DNA of 64,000 bases from Icerya purchasi. Lineage: Eukaryota > Arthropoda > Insecta > Hemiptera > Monophlebidae. This document shows positions 55,860 to 64,000 of this stretch, piece after piece (position 1 is the stretch's first letter; each line of letters begins with the position of its first letter). The stretch lies in contig CM077115.1 of NCBI GenBank assembly GCA_039619475.1, positions 538,502,315 to 538,566,314 of the forward strand, read 5' to 3'. The notes below the pieces were generated by a model. The model ran no database searches. It was not told the origin of the DNA and was given only the letters and a program-made list of their open reading frames with translations. The position numbers and the translations under genes were made by a program.

Positions 55860-57699
55860 TTATTTTGTTAACTTACGTCTAATCTCCCATTCCAGCTTCA
55901 TATTGTATGCCTTCCTTGTCAGTAAACAATTGTTGTTGTTTATTTTTTTCCAGTCAACGAGTTGTTCTCTGGCCTCTTTTGTTGCATTAGTAGCCTTGAT
56001 TCGTGCGTGTTTTAGCCGATTCGCATTTTCTCCGAGACAATAGTGATACCCCTCGTATCCAATTGTTACTCCAAGTAATCTTTCTATTCTTAATAAACTC
56101 TCTGCCCCATCATTAAAAGTACATACAGCAACATTGGTAGCTATATCAACTACTTTCTTACTACTTGGACTACATTTGGGTGCAATTTTCCAAATCTTTG
56201 AATTGAGATTCTGTGTGAATCCACCCGAGCATTTTTCCAGTAATTGATCGTCACTTAATGATTCATAGATGGGTTTTATTGCCTGTAGTACAATTTCCGG
56301 TAGAGCGGCTTTGTGCTTGTATGTATCTAATGTACTTTCGGCTTTTGCTCTCTGCCAATTACACCAACTTTCTTCTCCAGGTGGACAATAAGTATGCTGT
56401 GGTTTTTCGTCCGTTGATGATTTATAGTAGAATGTCACCCATATGGCATTTTTCATATTTTCCAGGGAGTCAATATTATTTCTTATTGCTAAACCGTAAT
56501 AAATAGTTAGCTCGTCTATTAGTTTAGTAGTTAATTTTCCTTTTCCTCCCAAACTAACTCGTTTGCTTTGATTCGATGTACTTTTTACATTTTTATTAGT
56601 AGTCGTTGATTCCTCTTCTTTGATGATTGACGTCGATTTTTTGCTATCGCTGACGAGTTGGCGGAGACGCTTACCCATACCTTTTTTGGACATGACCCAC
56701 GCATTCTTTCTTTTTTACCTCGAGGTCTTCATACGGCTGATCATTTGTGATGCTTGAAAAAGTTTTTGTATCACCGTCACCTATGTAATATTCATACTTA
56801 ATCCCATAGTTTTCTAATGATCTCCGAAACATTTCTACAGCACCATCTGGCTCCATTTTCCCCGAGCTTCCTGTGTGATATGCTGTACAATGTTCTTGAT
56901 GGTTTTCTAACCACGATTCATACTCAGCCGTACCTTTTTGCTTTTCGTGAATTTCGCACTCTTTGCAATATCTACTTTTTACCACGAAGTCGATAACTTG
57001 TCCCGTGAAATAACCAATTAATGTTGTAACTCCGAAAAATGAAGAAAAACCTCTCTTCATCCACGTGCCATCGCCGGATACAATAATTCCATTCTGAGAT
57101 AATTGTAGTTTATCTTGATTTGCAGATTGTTGAACTTCTTCTTCAGCAGCAGCTTTCATAGACGCTTTAGCAACGACTGTTGAAGCTTCTTCAATATTGT
57201 TCATAATTGAATCGAAGCTTGTTTGTGCGATGCATGATGCTAAATCCATGACACCACAAAAAAGCTGCATTGCGTTTAATCCTTTTCCTAACAGTCGGAA
57301 AGCGAATGTGAAACGTTGATTTATCTCGTATGCAGTGTTTATCAAAGGCGATGAAAAAACACTCTGGATATTATCGTCACACTTTGTACAAAAAACATTT
57401 AATTTAAAGCCAAGTCCACGGGGACTTGCTTTTAAAAATTTAACATCGCCACCACATGTGCGACAGACCACACATTCCGAAATAGTTGTAAAAGCGCGGT
57501 AAACTGTAAAATACAGTTTGAGAAGGTTGAGTCGAATGAAACCTCCTGTAATTGTCCTGATAATTTTTTTTGCAGCCGAAATAGGGTATCTTGTTTCACT
57601 CTCCATTTGATCTGGCCTCTGAGGAGGCTTCTTCTTTTTAATACGTGAACATCGTTCATTTTTACTGCCTTTACGATCTAGACTGCGCCGTTTTAACAT
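55860..57699 (-). pseudogene. Mutator-like transposase (PF20700-type), one frameshift
   Basis: The first frame (57699-56671, 342 codons) holds two CxxC pairs (C77/C80, C104/C107), VSGDGTWMKRG with a presumed catalytic Asp (~210), YCKECEIHEKQKG, AYHTGSSGKME and YIGDGDTKTF (~308), and ends ECVGHVQKR. An extra T near 56676 shifts the frame. The second frame (56693-55860) continues MGKRLRQLV, then ELTIYYGLAIRNN, FYYKSSTDEKPQHTYCPPGE, WCNWQRAKAE, GGFTQNLNSKIWKIAPK and a basic C-terminus. The family has an N-E-S-(L/F)-N stretch after TQN; here four codons including its Glu are missing, while the relative at 63.4 kb has NANESLN. So both a frameshift and loss of a likely catalytic residue mark it as inactive. 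Family assignment is from recalled motifs. Confidence 0.85.
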
Positions 57700-58665
57700 T
57701 TTCGAAAATCACAAATAAAACACACAACTGATAGCTTCGAACAATCAAACAGTTTCAGAAACCTGAATATATTCTCATATACATTTAGACGGATTTGGCC
57801 ACCATGACTTTCGATTTCTCACACTGTCCGAATTAAAAAATTATAATGATTGTTTTCCAAATTCTATATTCCATATTTTTCTCGGCGGCACTCGAATTGC
57901 TCACCGTTGTTTACTTGGCCGACGGTTAAAAAAGGTTCAGTAATCTAAAAACTCGAATTGCACGCCGGAAGTTTACAGGTATGAAATATAAAAAAACGAA
58001 TTCTCGGGCATTTCAATTTTTATTTCTCCGGCTTCTTCGGGCAACGTGCAAACTGAGCATTCTCCGGCAATAACGCTAAGTCTACAAATTTCGTGAGAAT
58101 TGCGACTGTGCACGGCGTCAGAGTGGCAATCCGTTCATTTCATAGTGTGCGTTGGTGCATCAGACTCTCGTCGGGCAGTCACGTTTTCTGTAATAATTTT
58201 CGATCTATGGGGAATTTTTACAATCGACTTTCACAGAAATACGCCTAAAACTATAGAGAATAATAATCCGTAAAAAAAAAAATCGATTTTTTGAAAATTC
58301 TGGACGTATGTACCCCCCCCTTAATAATCCGATCCGAGTTTTTTGTCCGTGAGCAAGTAAAAAAAAGTATACATATATTTCTCATAGAACTATTTTCATT
58401 TACATTACAAAATAAAATTAAAAAAAAAGAAAAGAATGGCAGTTGCATTTAAAACAGAATAAAAACGTAACATTAATAGTTTTATTAGAAAGCAGTATTA
58501 AATATTAGTTATAATTAAATCCATAGGCAACATTTATACAAATCTTTTATAGTATAAATTAAGTTTCTCTGTTGTAACAAATTTTTGTATAGAAGTTTTA
58601 GTTCTTAGGGGGGAGAAAATGTCTCCTATCTCCCCTTACCCTGTGAATCCGCCACTGATGTTGAT

Positions 58666-59040
58666 ATGTACACGTGTAAATCAAGTCAGAGTTGGGTTGA
58701 GAATGCTACCTTAAAATATTTAACGTTTATTTATACTACGTTAGGATTTTCTGCACTAAAATTAACTGAATACGAGAGTATACATATAAACTAAAATTAA
58801 AAAAACGGTACTAAAATTGTTGTAATATAAAGGCAAGATCTAATTGTTAAACGTACATTGCTTCCAACATTACAAATTGATAATAACTTGATTATTATAT
58901 AAAAACATACTTTTAACAATGTAAGTACGCAAAAGTATACAAGACACAAGAAAGCGCCGAAAAATAAACAGTTGACTTTTTAAATATCGATATATATCGA
59001 CTTATGATCCTAACTCAAAGAAAACTTGTTATATTAATAG
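58666..59040. other. No recognisable gene
   Basis: AT-rich flank between RepB3 and the copia remnant. Confidence 0.4.
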
Positions 59041-61018
59041 GTAGATACGAAGTTATGCCAGATTTAATCTTCGACATAAGCGCTGAAAATGTTGAACCGA
59101 CAACGCCTTGATAAAGATGTTTACTAACTGGTCTTCTGTTGAAATATGAGTTACATCTATCTTTCTAATCGGTATGTTCTTTGATGGAGTGATGTTTCAC
59201 ATTGAAGTGTTTGGATCTTGTTCGATTTTCTTTTGACTTCGCAATGTTTGTACAACTGATTCTATCTTCATATACAGTTTAATAATAGTCCTTTGACCCC
59301 TATTAATTCTTTTACTGTTTCAGCAAGAGCCTACATACTCTGCTTCAGTACTAGACAGTGTGACAATAGTTTCGTTTCTTTGTTTTACAGACAACAGGTG
59401 TTACAAATACTTTAATTGTATATCCAGTATTAGACTTTCGGTATTTGTCTGTACCATCAGATTTAGTATATGATGCATCTGAGTACGCTATAACTGGTTC
59501 ATCAGAGCTGCTTTTAAATACAATTTCTCAGTCTTCTGTCTTTTTCAGATATCTTAACTATTCGTAGTATATATTTTATGTAGCTGTTGATTGAGAACTT
59601 TACTCCTTGACAATAAATTTGTTGCAAAGCGAATGTTTGGTCTTGTACCATATGCTAAATATGGTAAAGATTCCGGAATTTCTTTTATTTTTTCAGTAGG
59701 TTCTTCATTAATTTCATTTATCAACTTCAGATTTTTTTCCATTGGAGAGTCTTTGCCTTCTAAAAGCTGTAAATCATGTTCAGAAATTATTTTTTGAATA
59801 GTATGATTTTGATCAATGCATATGTTTTGCTCACTTACATCAATGTTTATATCCAAACTTTTTTGGCGGTTCCTAAATTTTTTACAAGTGCAGCACTGAT
59901 TTTACCTTTGTCACCTCCAATAATTGAAATGTCTACATATACTGCCTAATATCATTATAAAGTGATTTTTGCAACCCGATATTTTTAAGAACTTCATTAA
60001 GTTTTTGATTTCAGCAACGAGGTGACTATTTTAATTTATATAATGCTTTATTTAATTTTAATACATAGTCGTCTAAGTGAAAGTTTTCAGGTGGATTCAC
60101 ATATAAGTTTTCATTCAATACATTATTGAGAAAAGCTGTTTTTTTTATTATCAAGGTGCTTAAATTTTAGTTTTCTTTTTTGTGTTATATTTAAAAAAAT
60201 ATGTATTTTCTTATTCTTCAATGTAGAAGAATACATTTCATCAAATTTGTCGCTTCAGATGCCTTGTGCTGCTAAAGTGCCATCATCTTTTATCTTTAAC
60301 ACCCACTTTGAGTCAATACATTTTTCTATCTCTGGTTTTTTAACAATGTCTCACATTTCATATTTTTGCGTATGTTCTATCTCTTTCGACATTGCATTTA
60401 TCCAGTTTGGTTCTACATCTTTTACCTTTTCAGTTTAAAGTTTTAATGTCATGATATAATCATTTAGATGAGCTAGCGGTTTTATTCCTCTTTTTGGTTT
60501 ATCTTCAAACTGTTCATATTTTGGTTCATCTTTACTGGCGCTTTCATTTTCATTTTATCCATTCTCACTAATATAGATGGGTTTGTCTACTGTATTATTC
60601 GATGTTAAACTTTTATTTTGGAATCGAAAGACATTCTTCATGAATCTCACGTTTCCAGAAACAATTTTTTCCCCCTTGAAATGTCCCATAAACAATAAGC
60701 ATTATGAGTATAATTAAGAAAAATACGGTTTTCACACAATTCATATTGTTTTCCTTTCATTTTTTGGTTTGGAATACTACTGTACGAGTAGACTAAACAA
60801 CCAAGTGTTTTTAGATATTTATGGGACACGTTTCTGCCTGTCCATTTTGCAGATGGTATTTCATTATTGATTGCTTTTGATTAGGTTCTGTTTAATGTAA
60901 ATATTACATAAAATAGTATTTCATGCCATAAATTTTCTCTCACGCCCAACTGAATTAATACATTTCTTAATTTGGCTAACACTGTACGATTCATACGTTC
61001 TGCTAAACCATTTTGTTG
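59041..61018 (-). pseudogene. Decayed Ty1/copia pol, right part (integrase C-half to RNase H)
   Basis: Minus strand, from 61018: TSQQNGLAERMNRTVLAKLR with GVRENLWHE (integrase core end), YLKTLGCLVYSYSSIPNQKM and NRIFLNYTHNAYCLWD (60647-60829), a poorly preserved RT, then SLPYLAYGTRPNIRFATNLL (59600-59680) and RNase H pieces YRKSN-like and STEAEYVGSC (~59330). This order (integrase before RT) is that of copia. Stops are frequent. No long terminal repeats were found. It would have encoded an integrating retrotransposon polyprotein. Confidence 0.8.
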
Positions 61019-61024
61019 TGATGT

Positions 61025-61067
61025 ATATCTATCTATCTAATATCTTTAAACGAGCAATTCTTGTGTG

Positions 61068-61144
<77 letters not shown>

Positions 61145-62334
61145 ATGTATGTATGTATGTATGTATATATTTGGGCTATCTCGGAAACGGCTCTAACGAT
61201 TTGGATGAAATTTTCACACTAGGTGTATTTTGGGTCAAGAAATCGATTTGGCAAGGTCTAATCCATGGAAAAATTCGATTTCGCGAGTTTTAAATGAATT
61301 TTAATGTTTTCAGGATGATACGAATCAGGGTTGGTGGCGTGATCTTTCGACGACGATCTAATAGTTTGTTGTTCCGCTTTTAGTATTATTTTTTGATTTT
61401 CGAATGTCGTTAATTATCAGTTCTGGTAGTGTCTTTGTCAACGGGGTGATGGCGTCAATACTGCAGGGCAAAGCAATAAAACATATGGTCGGCAAATAGG
61501 CGAGCGGGTAATTCTAGATACCTGGAAATGGCGAGGAACGAATAGGTAAAAAAAGGCATCGTTCTTAGCTGGTTCGAAAATCATACGCTACGCATGCAGT
61601 AAAAAATATGTATAACAAAAAAAAACAAAAAACATTAACGACTAGAAAATATCGTAACGAACAGTTCATTTTTTTTTTTTTTTTGCATTCATTTTATATT
61701 TAAATAATAAAAAAAAAATGCTTTTTAATAGCTACTAAACAAAAAAAGAAAAAGAAAATCGGTTATAAACAAAGGAGGACTTTGCCTATTTATATGCAGA
61801 TATTAAATTTTTTGGGTATTTATATATTTGTTTTTGTGAAAGTGAATTATACTAGGGAATATGTTGTGCACATTTTAAAAACCCCCCTTATGTGCAGTAT
61901 ACCCGTATTACATTTTGCAGTGATTTAATCGGAAATTTTTTCCAATTGGTTGGAAAACAGTTGATCACGGGTAAAATTACAAGATGCTTTTTATTTGTTT
62001 TTATAACGAATAAACCGATAGATAAAGCTAACGATGACGACACTATATTTCTAAAATATCACTTTTCTAATATAACACGCATAGAAATATACTCATAATA
62101 ATCAATAAGTCATTGAAAACATTTTCTAACCATTCTGAAAGCGAATTTCCTACATCTATATTTTTATTGTATTCAATATTGAAAAGCAAAGTTGTATGGA
62201 GAGAGGCTGTAAATTCATAAATGTGTTCATAAATTAGTTTTAAAATGTTTTATGTTTTGTGAATATGTATAAGATTAAAATAAAGTTAAGAAATTACAAA
62301 AAAAATACCGAGTAAAGCTCGGTCGCCCAGGTAC
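61025..62334 (+). mobile_element. RepD copy 2 (1310 bp), inserted in the copia remnant
   Basis: Left end ATATCTATCTATCTAATATC, right end with hairpin ACCGAG..AAGCTCGGT, then CGCCCAGGTAC. TGATGT flanks both ends (61019-61024, 62335-62340), a probable 6-bp TSD. It contains a long AT/GT microsatellite near its left end and the widespread block around CGGAAACGGCTCTAACGATT (61175). It lacks the RepB1 insertion of copy 1. Non-coding. Confidence 0.75.
61062..61170. repeat. Compound microsatellite (AT)n-(GT)n-(ATGT)n in RepD
   Basis: About 8 AT units, some 25 GT units with one CG interruption, then six GTAT units. RepD copy 1 has only a short (AT)-rich stretch at the same place (26287-26306), so the array grew after copying. 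Confidence 0.95.
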
Positions 62335-62340
62335 TGATGT

Positions 62341-62650
62341 TTAAGTATAGTTTCATTTTTTGACATTATGTTAATTGCATTTTTATTAATGCACTCTTCT
62401 AATCCATTATCACATCCTTTCAAACAAATTTTGTACTTCATTAAAGTATTCCTCAATTAGTTTAAAGGCGTCATCTTTTAATTTTAATTGATATGATTAC
62501 ATAGTGGGTATATTCATCAATTAAAGTTATGAAATATTGGAATTCGGATTCTTTTTTAATTTCACATATGTTAGAGTGAATATTATCTAATGGATTGTTA
62601 GCTAAAAGTGAAGCAATTTTTGGGAATTATTTTCTCGATTAGTATACAGT
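62341..62650 (-). pseudogene. Decayed copia pol, left part (integrase N-half)
   Basis: Minus strand: ANNPLDNIHSNICEIKKESE then FQYFITLIDEYTHYVI and LKLKDDAFKLIEEYFNEVQN correspond to the copia integrase core (pattern PL..IHSD.CGP...S.YF.T.IDD.SR...L..K.....). The reading is cut by RepD copy 2 and resumes at 61018. Confidence 0.75.
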
Positions 62651-63187
62651 GGATCAAAATACGGTTTTGGGATGTTATTTCATATGTATTAAGGCGTATA
62701 AAAATATTTTTTAATTACACTTATGATACAAAATGGCGTCGTGGTACTAGGAAATAATTGGAACAGATGTTTTTTTCGACGAGGAAAACGGCGTGCAAGG
62801 CACCAGTCTCCGTACACAACCTGGAGTAATTTTTTTTCTTTTCTTACTCTACATTAGTTTTTCTTTTGAAATACACAAGATTTTTTTTTTTTTTTTTGAA
62901 AATTGACAAATTTTCATCCGTTTTAATTCTTATTTATTTTTTGGTACAAAAAACGACCTTAGGTTGTTTATTGCAAGTGTAATTATTCAATCGTAAAAAT
63001 CGTGGAACTTCGATAGATAATCTGTCGTAAGAACCTACAGTAAAAATTTCAAGTAATAGTATAAAAATTGAGCGAGTTATGCTGCGCGCCCATTTAAAAA
63101 ACATAGTTTCGAGAAAAACGCATTTAAAGTTTTAAAACATATTTTCTATATGAAATATCCAAAATAGGCTTGCCAACTTTTTTTACG
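62651..63187. other. 3' flank of a Mutator-like remnant, unassigned
   Basis: Near 63110 GAGAAAAACGCATTTAAAGTTT is shared with the 3' non-coding part of the Mutator-like element (55778-55800), so the 63 kb remnant probably extends into this stretch. A T run lies at 62880. The element's end could not be fixed. Confidence 0.4.
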
Positions 63188-63785
63188 CTATTCCGGTATC
63201 ACGTGACTGCCCTTCCAAGCATGCATTTTGCTCTTCAGCCTCCTTTCTGAGCGACGTAAGGTCTTCCCGAGCGCTTTGCTGATGTTTCGATGCTGAGCGG
63301 ATTGCAATTTTAACTCGACGTTATCAACTTCGATATTAAAATGGTATAATTCTATATTAACTTTTAGTTGAAATGTGTTCATAACATCTAGCAGTCCCCG
63401 AAAACCGTTATTGTACACAATTACAGCGATGTTAATTGTAATATCTACCACGCTTTTGCCGCTAGATATCGCTTTCGGCATTATTGTCCAAATGATGGTA
63501 TTCAAACTTTCGTTCGCATTCTGTTGAATCCTGCAAGGCATTTGGAGGGAAGATCTTCTCTCGTTAGATCCTCACAAACTTTTTCAACAGCGTCAAATAT
63601 GCCGTTGGCATAGCTGATTTATGAGTATACATTTTTAGAATGTGCAAGGATTTCGCTTTTTTGTCAAGTGTACCAAGAATCTGCTCCTATGGAACATTTT
63701 GAAACATTGGCTTTGGGAGATTTATTTATTCCATTAATCGCAATACCGATTAATCTGATAGCAAAAGTTAAACGTCTGTTTATAT
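63188..63785 (-). pseudogene. Second Mutator-like transposase remnant, core deleted
   Basis: Minus strand, from ~63785: INRRLTFAIRLIGIAINGIN matches residues ~127-147 of the transposase at 55860-57699, but then jumps directly to a CSIGADSWYT segment matching the PGEESWCNW region of its second half. The DDE core between is missing. Downstream RIQQNANESLNTIIWTIMPK (with the Glu lost in the other copy), SVVDITINIAV and a basic C-terminus follow to a stop at 63188. Several breaks; non-functional. Confidence 0.75.
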
Positions 63786-64000
63786 CAGGGTTTCCCAACC
63801 TTTTTTTCCTCGAGCCCCCTCAAGTTATAAGTAACATTTTCATGCCCCCCTTAATTTTTTCATCCAAAAAAACGCATGTTGGTTTAACGACAATTATTTA
63901 TTCTCATTATTAGCTGTAGAAAATAAACTTTAACTAAATTTAAAACGTTTTTTATCGAAATGATTTATTACAATTAGAGTACTAATGAGATACTCGAGCT
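63786..64000 (+). mobile_element. Start of another hAT-type element (cut by window edge)
   Basis: CAGGGTTTCCCAACCTTTTT followed by GAGCCCCCT and CATGCCCCCC resembles the terminus of Charlie-like hAT elements. The other end is beyond the window, so TIR and TSD cannot be tested. Confidence 0.5.

Larger units (their letters stand above)
55238..58320 (-). mobile_element. Mutator-like (PF20700-type) DNA transposon, 3083 bp, flanked by TTAA
   Basis: Ends GGGGTTACATACGTCCAG and, inverted, GGGG(GGGG)TACATACGTCCAG: a 13-bp exact core after a G run. TTAA occurs directly outside both ends (55234-55237, 58321-58324). It carries one transposase gene on the minus strand, split by a frameshift. A 149-bp Tc1/mariner-type MITE sits in its 3' part. 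RepB1 and RepB2 provide the uninterrupted host sequence. Confidence 0.8.
54986..58657 (+). mobile_element. RepB3: hAT-type MITE interrupted by a Mutator-like transposon
   Basis: Left end CAGGGGCGGATCTAGAG, right end inverted CAGTGGCGGATTCACAG. TSD ATGTTGTT / ATGTTGAT (7 of 8). The body matches RepB1. The element is split at 55238-58320 by the transposon below. Without it RepB3 is only ~590 bp. Confidence 0.8.

Noticed and set aside
59041..62650. LTRs of the copia element
   Set aside because: I searched the flanks by eye for long direct repeats and found none; the element seems to have lost its ends.

Overview
This 64 kb window looks like an AT-rich, repeat-dominated stretch of an arthropod, probably insect, nuclear genome. 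The mix of non-LTR retrotransposons with RNase H, ZMYM1-type and other hAT elements, piggyBac, Mutator-like elements, a copia element and repeats with short terminal inverted repeats (TIRs) points that way; I cannot name the species. I find no convincing host gene, rRNA, tRNA, CRISPR array or bacterial-type operon. Nearly every recognisable coding stretch belongs to a transposable element (TE), and only one long ORF is fully open (11350-15081).

Layout. 1-4.3 kb: the 3' end of a LINE on + (family A) and a 5'-truncated but open LINE on - (RT + RNase H). 4.3-11 kb: a MULE-type repeat arm, a LINE-A scrap, a possible tRNA-like SINE and a FLYWCH/MULE transposase pseudogene. 10.9-15.2 kb: LINE-A with an intact 1243-aa endonuclease/RT/RNase H ORF. 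15.5-22.6 kb: a repeat of family RepA interrupted by a complete 5316-bp two-ORF LINE (family C) with a 13-bp target-site duplication (TSD); its ORFs are damaged. 24.3-26.3 kb: repeat RepD carrying a hAT-type MITE (RepB). 27.2-33.5 kb: a RepB composite holding a Jockey-type LINE, two further hAT elements and a LINE-A scrap. 34.1-36.9 kb: a decayed ZMYM1-like hAT transposase. 37.5-39.2 kb: a decayed piggyBac. 39.2-43.0 kb: a three-level nest, LINE fragment < MITE F < RepB composite with the same Jockey LINE. 43.2-44.4 kb: a LINE ORF1 (coiled coil + FP/L1-ORF1p-like) joined almost directly to an RTE-like 3' tail. 44.4-50.9 kb: mostly unassigned sequence with MITE-like and tandem repeats. 51-53.7 kb: a complete RepA copy with 9-bp TSD and an inserted fold-back. 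55-58.7 kb: a RepB copy interrupted by a 3.1-kb Mutator-like (PF20700-type) transposon flanked by TTAA. 59-62.6 kb: a decayed copia interrupted by a second RepD. 63.2-64 kb: a second Mutator-like transposase remnant and the start of another hAT.

How the parts relate. The genes do not form a pathway; the window records successive insertions. Several insertions are dated relative to one another by paralogous empty sites inside the same window. The most notable structure is the RepB composite that seems to have captured a Jockey LINE and then moved as one unit at least twice, each copy having its own TSD. The density of nested fragments in both orientations would also suit a small-RNA-producing TE graveyard, but that is inference only.
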